64,000 nucleotides of DNA from Blastomyces gilchristii SLH14081 (lineage: Eukaryota > Ascomycota > Eurotiomycetes > Onygenales > Ajellomycetaceae): NCBI RefSeq assembly GCF_000003855.2, contig NW_003101675.1, forward strand, positions 1,067,175 to 1,131,174. Reading direction: 5' to 3'. The number at the start of each line of letters is the position of its first letter. Positions within the stretch are counted from its first letter, which is position 1. A model generated the notes under the pieces. The model was not told where the DNA came from. It saw nothing but the letters and a program-made list of their open reading frames with translations, and made no database searches. The translations under genes and the position numbers were made by a program. Of this stretch, positions 1-10,509 are shown piece after piece.

Positions 1-2
1 GT

Positions 3-989
3 CATCCTTCCCACCGGTACCCTCATGAGATTGATCATGACTCGGAATCCCTATACTCCCACCCAGACCATATGCCAAAACGGGAACTCTCGCGCCACCA
101 CACCTCAAATGTCGTCGCTGCTCAACCCCAATATCTCCACCCCGGCAATCGGTCCCGTTCCGTTCCCCACGTCGACATGGATCTGGCATACGGTGAATAT
201 CACCCTGACTCGCTAGAGCGGGTGAACTCAAACCCTGAGGATGTGATGGGCGGACTGGTCGCCAAAGCCAAAGGCCTTCTTGTCGAAGCCGACTGTGCAC
301 AGCACTCTGCACAAGCCACGATGGCCCACTTACAGAAGAATCCTGAAGCGATGGCTGCCGTAGCGCTCACGCTAGCTGAGATCAGCAATCTCGCCTCGAA
401 GCTAGCTCCAGCGGCCCTGGCGGCCTTGAAGTCCAGCTCACCAGCCGTGTTTGCACTTCTATCCAGTCCTCAGTTCATGATTGCCGCTGGGGTCGGAATT
501 GGTGTTACTGTCGTCATGTTCGGGGGGTACAAGATTGTCAAGCGCATCCAAGCCGCGAGTGGCATGCAGCCAGAGGGCAGCACGGATGAATTGATAGAAC
601 TCAACCAGGACGTTAGTCGCGTGGAGAGCTGGAGACGTGGCGTTGCTGATTTCGAGGCGGAGAGCGTCGCGACGTCCGTTGATGGAGAGTTTATCACCCC
701 GAGGGCTGCTGCTGTGTCTGGGATCTTCCCCACCGGCCACAGCCATTACCACCACCTTCGATCCGAATATGGAGGCGGAAGTAGACGAGGAAGCGTTAGA
801 GGTGCAGAGACTGTCAGGGATAACGCATCAAGCTATACACATACGACCCGAAGTTCCAGACGGTCAAGGCGATCTAGTGCCCCGCCGACTGAAGCGAGTG
901 GCAAGGACAAGAAAGACAAGAGAGACAAGAAAAAGAAAGAAAAGACGAAGAAGCCCAGTCCTCTGCGACATCTGTTCAAGCCTAAATGA
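3..989 (+). CDS. Conserved fungal protein with one hydrophobic segment (5' end outside window)
   Basis: The reading frame is open from the left edge (frame starting at base 3) to the TGA at 987-989, so the real start probably lies upstream; the first in-window ATG of this frame is at 72, giving 305 residues. Counted from that ATG, residues about 50-120 are alanine- and leucine-rich and helical. One strongly hydrophobic glycine-rich stretch near residues 133-152 could be a single membrane span, followed by a basic KIVKR patch. The last 80 residues are Ser/Arg-rich and end in a dense lysine tail, suggesting a cytosolic or nuclear disordered region. I recognise the general look of uncharacterised Eurotiomycete proteins but cannot assign a function. 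Coding is supported by length, codon bias and the contrast with the AT-rich 3' flank. Several overlapping frames here are shadows. Confidence 0.7.
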   Translation, partial: HPSHRYPHEIDHDSESLYSHPDHMPKRELSRHHTSNVVAAQPQYLHPGNRSRSVPHVDMDLAYGEYHPDSLERVNSNPEDVMGGLVAKAKGLLVEADCAQHSAQATMAHLQKNPEAMAAVALTLAEISNLASKLAPAALAALKSSSPAVFALLSSPQFMIAAGVGIGVTVVMFGGYKIVKRIQAASGMQPEGSTDELIELNQDVSRVESWRRGVADFEAESVATSVDGEFITPRAAAVSGIFPTGHSHYHHLRSEYGGGSRRGSVRGAETVRDNASSYTHTTRSSRRSRRSSAPPTEASGKDKKDKRDKKKKEKTKKPSPLRHLFKPK

Positions 990-2182
990 AAAAGGCTCTT
1001 TTTTTTTCCTTTACAAAAGGAAGTATGAAAACCACCAATTTCTATTTCTGTTTCTTTGCTTTTTTCTTTTCTTATTTTTTCCCTTTTCTCAAAAAAACAT
1101 CCAAACGAGAAATAATGACCCGATTTATCCTTTTTGTTACTTAAATTTGTTGTCTTCCATTTCTTTATGAATATATCTTGGTCATGTTACATATGTGGAC
1201 CCGATGATTTTCAAGGCGTTTGTATACTGTCATTTTCTCAGAATTTGATACCATGGAGCGCGAACAAGGGATTTGGCCCTCATCTTACTTTCTTTTTGTT
1301 TATATTTGAACCTAATATTCACCTAGCCTTTTTGTCTTTTGACCCCATACCCTAAGCACCAATTACTGTCTTCTGCTATATATATTTCTTGGTATTTACA
1401 TATGTATGTACTAGAACATTTTTCCTATCCACCACTTTAGTAACATGCGAGTCCTGAACTTGCTTGAAACCTGTTTGGTTTTACTTTCAAAGCATTCTCA
1501 GGGTTTAAATAGATATAGAGAGAGATCTACAATGCTTCAATGGAGTTATTTCATCGATCAGGAAAAGTTTTCTGAAATAACTTGACGGCAACCAACACCT
1601 CAACAACCAACCACCGGCAACACACACGGGCGCCGATAGGGCTCCAAAGTTACCCCTGAACAGACTTGGGATCGAGAAAAAATGGCTTAGCAAGACATGA
1701 GGATTCGCCCCGTTTCAACTCCAGAAACCCGTTTCAACTCCAGAAACAACAGATACTCTCACGCGTTCTCGCAAAAGAGAGAGTCAAAAGCAAAAAAAAG
1801 CCAAGGTCGATCGGTCGCATTGAACAGAACCATTGTTCAAATAAAACCGATATAAAAACATCCAGCCAGCTCCAACTTAAAAACAACCTGGTGGTGGTAA
1901 TCGCGCCTTTCATCGCTCGAAAATATAAATCTAACCTAAAAGCCCAGTCTTCCTGCAATCCTTACCAGTTAGCCTAGGAAAGCCTATAATTGTTTTCCGA
2001 CATGGTTCGCTTGCGAGCTTAAATAACGGGGAACTCAGATCGCCAAACATTCAACGTCAAAAATAACCGTTAGCACCTCCATTGTCACCTATGAAAAAAT
2101 AAAAGCGGTTGCATCAGTTCAAGATCACACCAAAACAGGAATCTGCGATAACAGGGAGCAGGCATCAGATCATATTAAATAT

Positions 2183-2185
<3 letters not shown>

Positions 2186-2259
<74 letters not shown>
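2186..2259. repeat. Compound (GA)n-(GT)n microsatellite
   Basis: A near-perfect GA run (2186-2232) passes directly into a GT run (2232-2259). On the other strand this reads (AC)n(TC)n. It generates spurious open frames on both strands. Compound dinucleotide tracts like this are usually length-variable between strains. Confidence 0.97.
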
Positions 2260-4373
2260 CCTCCGAAGCCTTCTTTCGTCAATCTCAAGCTATGTATGTA
2301 ACCAGCCCTGGAGTTATTAAGTAACTCGAGGTAATCCCAGCTCTCGCGCGTTGAAGAAGGTTGTTGCAACAGAGGGTATAGAGGATAATGCCGCCGTCCT
2401 TCACCTTTTTGAAGAGGAAGAATACAGAATGGAAAAGAAAAGAAAAGTGATCTAGAAAGGTAGATGAAGGAGAATGGTACGGCCTCGACTTGCACTGAGT
2501 GTGTTATTATGTTTTATATACATATCTATTGCTGAGCCCCTTTCCACACTCATACATAGCTGCGTAGCATTACTCCCAGGCCCTGCTCCATTGATATCTA
2601 TCTATCTTTGCAAGTTCGAAAATAGAATATCAAAAGTACCTCATCCGCAGGCCCCCGGGCTAACAAAATAAGACCAAGAACATCTATGGCTCGTGGTTGG
2701 GACAAAGAAAAAAATAATAGACACCTGGGCTATCGTTGTCCCCAGGCGCTCAGTGGGTGGAGGGAGCCATGAGGCCAGGGAGCTTGCCCTTCCTGCTTAG
2801 TCTTATGTTCATATCTCGCGGAAAGGGATCAAGTCAAATATCTATCTATATGATGACGGTTTCGTTTCGTGGTGGGGTTCCAAGGCCCCAATTTCCGATG
2901 TATTTTATATATAGAACGAGCGTCCTGCAGACAGGCTATGATAGATAGATCAGTTAACTATGTACAGTACTGTATTTGTTAGAGAGCGACGCGACGCGAC
3001 GGGTGTAGATGACTTTTACTAGGTTACTTGTAGTATACAGAAAATTTGAATCAATATAAGTCAACTAACGGGAGGAGGGAGGAGTGATTACAGCTCTATT
3101 GTCCCTCCCATCTTTAGTAAATCCACGATTTGGGATAGCTGTTTTCCTCAGCAACCTCTCGAACGCGCGCGCCACAGTCCAAGCACCATTCTCCAGCAAA
3201 AAGCATCAGCTACATACCTCCATTGAGCCTCCCGTAGCCAAATATGGCCACCAGTCACCGGCAAGGGTGACGGACGATGGAGTGGAGGTTGGGCACGCAG
3301 TGCTGGAAAGGAGAGAAGAGATAGAGTAAATAGCGGAGGGGGAATTCCGCCACACATCACGATATCACGGCCCAGCGCGCGCGGGGACCTATGGCCGGGT
3401 GTTCTTGGCAAGACTTGGTCCAAATTCAGTATTCTGAATGATAGGTGGTTGCTGCTGATATCTGATATCGAATATTGAAACATCGGGGCGAACCTGCTCG
3501 CTGCTGGTCTTTTGGCTATCCCACCGCACACCTATCTGTCAGCTATCTCGGACTTGAACCAGGAAAGGGGACACATATCAGTCAGGTTGTGCGCCCTAGC
3601 CAACTCAGGTCGGCCGTAGGGGGGAAAGAAGACGCTCCAATGCTCCCATGCTCCCATGCTCTGATATAGAAAAGTGGAATTAAAAAAGAAGAGTGTGATG
3701 AACGCCTCATCCCATCCATGCCCTGTCGGTTCAATGGAATTTTAGGGGGCGTTGTTATATTTTTTATAGAAATAGAAATATATGAATCCCACGCACTCAC
3801 TTTGCATTCATTCCGCACAAAATAGCCCATTAATCGCAAGAAGTCAAGATACAAAAGGAAAGCGCTATTTTTCTTTTGCAATCCATCAAACGATCGCATT
3901 CATGAAGAAAGAACATGTATTTCTTTCTTTCCCGCCCCTCCCCCGCCAATGGCATAAAAAGGAAAAGAAAAAAAAAAAGACCTTGTGGGCATCACGAAAA
4001 TCCCACCCTCATCTCATCTCATCTCGCTCTCCCTAGCCTAGCCAGTCTTAGCCCTAGCCCCGCCGTACGTACGGGAATTCAGCTACTACTACTGAGTTAC
4101 TAGTTGGAGAACCGACAACGAAAAAACACTTACCGCTAGATATTGTAGTAGTAAGCGGAGGGGAAGCCTTCTACACCTATCCCAGATGAGACTTTCGCCA
4201 GAGAATTATCATGTCGGGCACCGAGATGGGATGGGTGAGCTGGCTGGCTGGCTTGCGCGGTGTGCTTTGCTCTGGCGATAGCGCTGCCTAGCAAAATTTG
4301 TTAGGACAGATAGACGTTCTAGGGCGATGGCGGGTGCAGAAGGGAAGAAAGGAAGAAGGAGGAAGCCCAGGCA

Positions 4374-4397
4374 TTGAATTGAATTGAATTGAATTGA
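4374..4397. repeat. (TTGAA)n pentanucleotide repeat
   Basis: About five perfect tandem copies of a pentanucleotide (GAATT phase) lie in the spacer. There is no coding context. Confidence 0.9.
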
Positions 4398-4743
4398 TCC
4401 AGCCGTATCGAATCGGATCAACCTAGAACAGGGGGGGAGAGCAGCAGGGTGTTCGTTCATACGAGTCGTGAAGTAATAAACGGGGCAGGATTTTTTGTAA
4501 TTTTGAAGTGTTGTTATTTTTTATTTTTTTATTATTTTCCGGGTCAGTTCCTGGTTGCTGAATGGTGAATGCCGTCATCATGTTGGGAGAAGAATAAACA
4601 ATAATGCAAGACAGGAGGCTGTGCAGACACTCGTTAGTTGGACGATTGGGCAGAGAAGGGGAAGGAAGAGTTGTCAGTCAGTCAGCCCCCCAGATATCCT
4701 CTCTGTGTGTATTACTACTCTGTATTGGCGCCGGAATTTCCTA

Positions 4744-4761
4744 GGGGGGAGGGGGGGGGGG
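4744..4761. repeat. Guanine homopolymer tract
   Basis: Six G, one A, then eleven G in a row. A tract of this kind can form quadruplex structures and is prone to length error in sequencing. No gene overlaps it. Confidence 0.9.
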
Positions 4762-5375
4762 AAGAGGGTTGTATTTATTCTCCGGAGGACGAGAATGTAA
4801 ATTATTGAAGAAGATAAGACTGTGGATGATGATGTGGTGACCATGACGCAGGGGGATGACGACGATGGAGGGATAGAGGGTTTTCCCCTTCTTTCCCCCT
4901 CCTCTTTTCTTAGTTCTTTTTTGGTTGTGCAAAACAGGCGGGGATAGTGGAAGTAGCTGAGGACGGTTTCAGATGTCAATCAAACAAGTGGTGCAAGAGG
5001 TGCAACTCTTGTTTCAGCAAAAAACATATTCTGTGGTGATTTCAATCCATAATATTAACACACAACACAAAAATTGCTAAGACCATACATACTATTATCA
5101 GTATTGTGATAGTAAAGTTGATGATGATCTTCTTTATAGTAAGTACTTAGGTAAAGAAGATCAACCATCCGACAGTTGACGGTATATCACGTGCTCGGGC
5201 CGCGTGTCCCAATGAAACACATCTTGGGCACAGTTGTGCTGTGGCTACGAGTGTATGTAAGCTGTAACTACTCTGTAAGTTACTCCGTAAATTAGTTAAC
5301 AACTAACTAACTGAAACTAACTCCGTACTACGCAGTACATACGTAAGGGAGTCTTCAAGGTTGGCTGGCTGGATG

Positions 5376-6366
5376 CGCGGTGGCTGAGCACTGAGACTCT
5401 GGCTCGGACTCCGGCTCCTGACTGGCGGGCGGGACGGGCGTCAACTGGTCTGGGAGGGTGGGGCAATACCCTTGTAACCGTAATACGGTCCGACATTTCC
5501 GCGCCTAACCGCATCCAGCACAAAGGAGCCAAGTTCCAGCCCAAACCCTATCTATCTATCCTATCGGCGCCTTCCCTAAGATCCCTCTCCTTGCTGCTCC
5601 TGCTGCTCCTTCCCAGGACTGTCGTTTCCCTGGCTGCAATCACCAACCTCACCTCCTTCCTGCCTTCCTCCTCCTCTTCAATAATCTCTTCAATCTCTTC
5701 CATCTCCATCTCCATCTCCATCTCCATCTCCATCTTCTTCTTTTTCTTTTCTTCTTCTTCTTCTTCTTCTGCTTCTTCTTCTTCCTTTCTTCCTCTTCTT
5801 CTTCTCATTCTCATTCTCGTATCCCCATCCATCCCCGACGACCCTGACCACCGTTCTCAAAATAATACCCTGCTTCCGTCGTCGCCTGCCACTCTCTAGG
5901 CCTTTTTTCTTCTTGTTCCTCGTCCCACGTTCCCCGCTTTGACGGAACGCCCACGATCGCTCCTATCACCGCCATCTTGTCCGCTTAGTCTCACGCTCTG
6001 CCACCACCACTACTGCCGCTTCTTCGTTCGCTCCTCTGCTCTGTTCTATTCAATCCAATCCATTCGTTTTACCAGCCAGCTCCAGCTGCTCCTCCTAGTT
6101 GCCTCGAGAACCTTCTCCTCGTGTGAGCAACTTGCATCGTCCAACAGGGCCGAGCCCAAATAAAAACCATCACTCGCTCTTCTCTCCCTCTTTGATCAAG
6201 CCAGAAAAATAGAAACTTCATTTATCCGCCGGGTTCCGTGATAAGAAACACGAAACAGGTACTCTGGAGTACCCAATCCATCCCCCCCCCCCCAGGCAGA
6301 AGGCTTGATATCTCTTCCATTTGCCTGCTTCCATCTTCTTCTCCTTCTTCACCCTGAATCGGCACA
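5376..6366 (+). promoter_or_regulatory. ATG-free, pyrimidine-rich leader/promoter of the Flc-type channel gene
   Basis: No ATG occurs on the + strand between the one at 5373 and the start codon at 6367, a run of 991 bases in which about fifteen would be expected by chance. Most of the stretch is C/T-rich: (CATCTC)n at about 5701-5735, TTC-rich to about 5815, and a 12-base C run at 6282-6293. Absence of ATG is the expected signature of a long transcribed 5' leader scanned by ribosomes, and pyrimidine-rich tracts are common near fungal transcription starts. The exact transcription start, and any leader intron, cannot be read from sequence alone. Confidence 0.6.
5698..5815 (+). repeat. (CATCTC)n and TTC-rich low-complexity tract
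   Basis: Perfect hexanucleotide repeats grade into TTC/TCT repeats. Translated, they give poly-Ser/Ile or, on the other strand, poly-Glu/Met, which is why large false frames appear here. It lies within the presumed leader of the downstream gene. Confidence 0.9.
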
Positions 6367-8859
6367 ATGAACCTTCTCACCACCTTCTCTTGCTTGGTCG
6401 CCTTCCTCCTCCCGTTCGCCCCTTTTGTCTCCGCCGTGAAATTGATCAAGTCGAATTCCCTTACGACTTGCCAGGAGGATTCAAAGTTCACCACCAGTCT
6501 ATTCAATATCCTCCTCACACCCGACAATAACACCCTTCATGTGCAGGTTATTGGGGTCTCGTCAATTACCGGCTACGTTACCGCAGATGCCCGAGTGCTC
6601 GCCTATGGACATCAAATATTAAATGAGAAACTAAACCCTTGTAATATTAAAGGCGTCGATTTGAAAACCCTTTGCCCCATGCGGGCTGGCCCCATCGATT
6701 ACGATTTCAACATCCCGGATCTTCCCAAGGACACGCTCAGCAGTATTCCAAGTGAGTTTTCCTATTTCTTTTTCTTTATATATGTATTTCTTCTCCCGAC
6801 CCTGCTCTCTGGCTACTATTCTCCGTCATGTCTAACCTTCAAAGCATAGCCGTTGCATACGGAGTCCCCGATCTGGACCTTAAGATCAGGGTCTACATCA
6901 ATGAAACTGCAACTGGTAAGAGCATTGCTTGTCTAGAAGCGCGGCTTTCCAACGGCAATACGGTCTATCAGAAACCTGTGGGTTGGATTGTCGCCATAGT
7001 TGCCGGTCTTGGATTGGTTGCTTCTGCAATCACTTCCGGGCTTGGCCATTCCAACACCGCTGCCCATGTTGCAGCTAATGCGCTCTCCCTATTCGGCTTC
7101 TTCCAGGCTCAGGCTATGGTCGGAATGTCCAGCGTCACTCTCCCACCAATCGTTCAGTCCTGGACCCAAAACTTCCAGTGGAGCATGGGTATCATCCAAG
7201 TTGGTTTTCTACAGAGGATTTGCACTTGGTACCAACGATCGACTGGCGGGGAGCCTTCCATAATTCTATCCAAACTCGGATCTACCTCCGTTCATGTGCA
7301 GAAGCGTTCCATTGAATGGGGCAATGAATTTCTCGCCAATGTTCCGCATCTTTTGAAGCGAACAAACAACGAGAAGAGTAAGCAGAAAGTGGAGGATACC
7401 ATTGTTCGGGGAATTGAAAGAGTTGGATTCCGTGCTAATATCGAGAGGACGAACATCTTCATGACTGGCTTGATCTTTTTCGTCTTTTTTGTTGTCGTTG
7501 TCCTGGGGCTGGTTGCATTGTTCAAAGGATATTGCGAGATTGCGTCCAAGAAAGGCTGGATTAAGGGTGATAAGTTTCAGGACTTCCGAAACGGATGGAA
7601 GGTTATCATGAGAGGCATTTTGTTCCGATTGGTAAGTTTTGTCTCTGTCCCGTGCAGATGTGCCAGGCGATATTCTTTCTAACCGCTCTGCTCTCCAGGT
7701 ACTTATCGGTTTTCCGCAAATGTGCATCCTCTGTCTATGGGAACTTACTAAACGAGATTCGCCTGCCGAGGTTGTTTTGGCCGTATTCATGCTCATTTCA
7801 ATGTGCGCGTCTCTAGGTTTCGCTGCATTTACCGTCATTCGTCTGGCCAAGAAATCTGTGGAGCTACACAAAAATCCAGCATATATCTTATACTCAGACC
7901 CTTCAGCTCTGAACAAGTGGGGTTTCCTCTATGTTCAGTACAGGGCAACGGCCTACTACTGCGTCATCCCCGTCCTAGTCTATATCTTGGTTAAGGGCAT
8001 GTTTGTCGGATTGGCACAGCCGGCTCCCCTTGTTCAAGCTATTGCTCTCCTTATCATTGAAGCTGCTGTCCTGATCGCTGCCAGCGTGATGAGGCCATGG
8101 ATGGACAAAAAGACTAATATTTTCAACATCTCGATCGCTGCGGTCAATTTTTTTAATGTCATTCTGCTCCTCTTCTTCACCCAAGTATTTAACCAGCCTG
8201 TAAGTGACTCTTTCAACTCCCTCCCCCAACCCTCTAGCTTACTATTCTTGTCAAAATCGAATTGGAAATCTAAAACCTAACCTCTTTTTTAGGGCCTTGT
8301 CACTGGCGTCATGGGCGTCATCTTTTTCGTTGTCAACGCAGTACTCGCCCTTATCCTACTTATTCTAGTCTTGATCTCATCGGTGTATGCTATCGTGTCC
8401 AAGAATCCCGATACACGATATCAACCAATGAGAGACGACCGCGGATCCTTCATCAAGTCTCAGACTCAGCTGACAACGGAGCTCGATGCTCTTGGAGCGA
8501 CTGCGCGCGGTGAATCGAAATCATTCGAAGACTCGTCCTCACTATCTGGCGGATACCCTAACCGGGCCGATTCGCCTGCACAAACCCTACAACGCCAACA
8601 ACCTCTGTCTCCTCTGGATTCCTCTGTACCTTTATTCCCTGCCGACAACCAAGTTCGTAATGCTCCACCCCCAACATATCAGAGCCAGGTTCCAAGCGGA
8701 GGCGCAGGATACTCTAGAGCACAAAACATCTCGCCAGCGCCCCGAAACCTTACCACATCGCCATTCCCGCATTCTCCAACGGCGACTTCGAATCCGGCTC
8801 AGTATAGAATGAACAACAACAGCAGTCCATGGCAACGTGGCGCAGGATACGAGCATTAA
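6367..8859 (+). CDS. Flc-family TRP-like membrane channel (FLC1/2/3, FlcA-C type), 744 aa
   Basis: Exons are 6367-6751, 6850-7631, 7699-8199 and 8293-8859. Introns of 98, 67 and 93 bp have donors GTGAGT, GTAAGT, GTAAGT and AG acceptors, and the joined frame is open for 744 codons. Residues 1-23 are a clear signal peptide. Residues 24 to about 170 form the cysteine-containing lumenal ML-like/TRP_N domain. From about residue 172 a run of eight or more hydrophobic segments makes the TRP-like membrane domain (PF06011 family). The last 120 residues are Ser/Pro/Gln-rich and cytosolic. Yeast Flc proteins act in the ER and Golgi and have been linked to FAD transport, calcium homeostasis and wall integrity; which paralogue this is cannot be decided. 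The start is chosen because it gives the signal peptide and is the first ATG after the long leader. The two alternative AG sites tested (6844 and 7657) break the frame. Confidence 0.93.
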
Positions 8860-9881
8860 AGTTTTTGGCGGGTAGAACGATGCTAGCGTTTGGTCGTTTT
8901 CCCCGAGAATGAAGAGATGACCAGTTCCATGGGCTAGGAAATGGGTTTTCCTTTGCCTTGCTTTATTTTCCTAATAATAGGTTCTTTGGGTCTTGCTCTC
9001 TGGCGTCATTAAGGGCTATTGTTCTGTTTTTATATTTCTTGTTCTTGTTCTGTTCATCGTACGCTATTTTCTTTTGAATGAATGGACTCGAAACATTCAA
9101 TCATCCGCACCCCACCAATGATACACCTTGCCTTTTTCATTTGCAAACCTGCTCTGCCGTTTTCCTATGTCCCTCCCAGGCGTTTTATATGGTACTTTCA
9201 CGTAATTCGTGGCAAAGAGACACGGATGTGTTGCATTTCTACTTTCCTTCTCTTTTCCTTTCCCTTCTCTATTTGCCCTTTACTTTTCCTTCGTCCTTTT
9301 ATTTTCCGACATTTTTTTGTCTCAAATCTTCGTATGTATATTTTTTAACAAAAACACATCTGCCTTCTTTGTCTCATCTTGAACCTTACTAACCTTGGCT
9401 TCCTTTCATATAAATGATCATTCATGTCACTATATATTTTCCTCATTTAAACCTTGCATGCATTCCTTGTCTATCATTTCACTCTTGAAGTTTACTCTTT
9501 ATGTATTTTGTTTTGCTACTTAATTCTTCAGGAGAGAAACATTAGATACTCACAGATTCACTCTCAATCTCATTCTTGATCTCTCTTCATTTCTTTCTTC
9601 TAAGTTGCATGTACATGCATTTTCATATTTTGCTTGTTAATTTTCATTTATTTCCCCTCTTTCATTTGTAACTATAATACAATCAAACTTCTCATCTAAA
9701 AATACAACACAGCCTCTTTCTTGATTTTATATTTCCCATGGATGATTGATTATAAGATATAAAATAAAATCAAATCAACACCCCGTCAACTAAGAGAGTC
9801 TCACTCAAAATCTGCAACATCGGAGGAACCGTAAGTACGCTTTAATGTCGCGCGAGGGGCGTGTTCACAGTCAAGCAAACA
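8860..9881. other. Spacer between the channel gene and tRNA-Asp
   Basis: T-rich 3' flank of the channel gene followed by pyrimidine-rich DNA. No supported gene. The short open frames at about 9078-9392 are Phe/Ser/Pro-rich products of CT-rich sequence. Confidence 0.7.
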
Positions 9882-9966
9882 TCCTCGATGGTCTAGTGGT
9901 CATGATTTCCGCTTGTCATAAACATGCCAAGCGCGGGAGACCAGGGTTCGATTCCCTGTCGGGGAG
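9882..9966 (+). tRNA. tRNA-Asp (GTC) with a 13-base intron
   Basis: The cloverleaf folds fully. The seven-base acceptor 9882-9888 pairs with 9959-9965 (one G-T) and the discriminator G is 9966. The D arm starts at 9891 and the anticodon stem pairs 9908-9912 with 9933-9937. The anticodon GTC is at 9915-9917, and the T arm contains GGTTCGATTCC. A 13-base insertion (9919-9931) sits after position 37, the canonical place for eukaryotic tRNA introns. Without it the tRNA is 72 bases, normal for Asp. A T run begins at 9968 and serves as pol III terminator. Confidence 0.96.
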
Positions 9967-10509
9967 ATTTTTCGAGAATTTTATTTTTTATTTTTTTATT
10001 TTTTATTGAATCTGGGTTAGCTAGTTAACGAGGCCGGGTTTTGCCATTTTCTTTTTTTTTTTCTTTTTTTCTTTTTTTTTTTTTTTTTTTGGTTATTAAA
10101 ATATGTATTATTATTTTCTCTTCTCTGCTTCTCATTGGGGTTGTTGTCTCGAAAATCAAGATGGTGCGTGGGCAGAGCCAAGGCTTCCGTGATCTATATA
10201 TATTGAAGTATGCGGAGTAACTAACGCTCGTCATTGGGAAAGGTATACGGATATGAACACAGATTCAAAAGATGTTTTTCATATGATTGTTTGAACTTTC
10301 CTAGAGAGAAAAAGACTAGAAAAATTACATGCATTGTTACTTAACCTCCCTTCCCCCCATGGTTTCGCAGCTACATACGTAGCCGCAAGAGGCCACGATA
10401 TACGGATTAGATGAAATAATAGATGAGTGAGGAGTCCGATTTCCCGGGGGGGGGGGGCCCGAACATAGTGTCCTAGCAGCGCCCCTGGCTGCCGCCCCCT
10501 CCCTCCACC
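9967..10509. other. T-tract-rich spacer after tRNA-Asp
   Basis: Starts with the pol III terminator Ts, then an (ATTTTTT)-like tract (about 9978-10006) and a nearly pure T tract at 10048-10090. The remainder, up to a 9-10 base G run near 10446, has no coding potential. Its right end is presumably 3' UTR of the minus-strand U1-C gene. Confidence 0.75.

Larger units (their letters stand above)
990..5375. other. Long intergenic spacer without a supported gene
   Basis: No frame in this 4.4 kb shows a plausible protein. Open stretches are short, rich in Phe, Ser or Leu, and interrupted by homopolymers. The first part (990-1160) is T-rich and fits the 3' UTR of the preceding gene. The rest holds simple repeats (listed separately) and several AT-rich patches. 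A non-coding transcript or a distant promoter for the channel gene downstream cannot be excluded. Confidence 0.6.

Noticed and set aside
637..1170. 177-codon frame overlapping the first gene
   Set aside because: A shifted-frame shadow that runs into the T-rich 3' flank.
2175..2495. 106-codon minus-strand frame with His/Thr and Ser/Leu repeats
   Set aside because: A translation of the GA/GT microsatellite.
5591..5899. Ser/Ile/Leu-rich frame of 102 codons
   Set aside because: Produced by hexanucleotide and TTC repeats, starts at TTG, and lies in the ATG-free leader of the channel gene.
7266..7916. 216-codon frame antisense to the channel gene
   Set aside because: Lies opposite conserved membrane-domain exons and spans a true intron; no family features.
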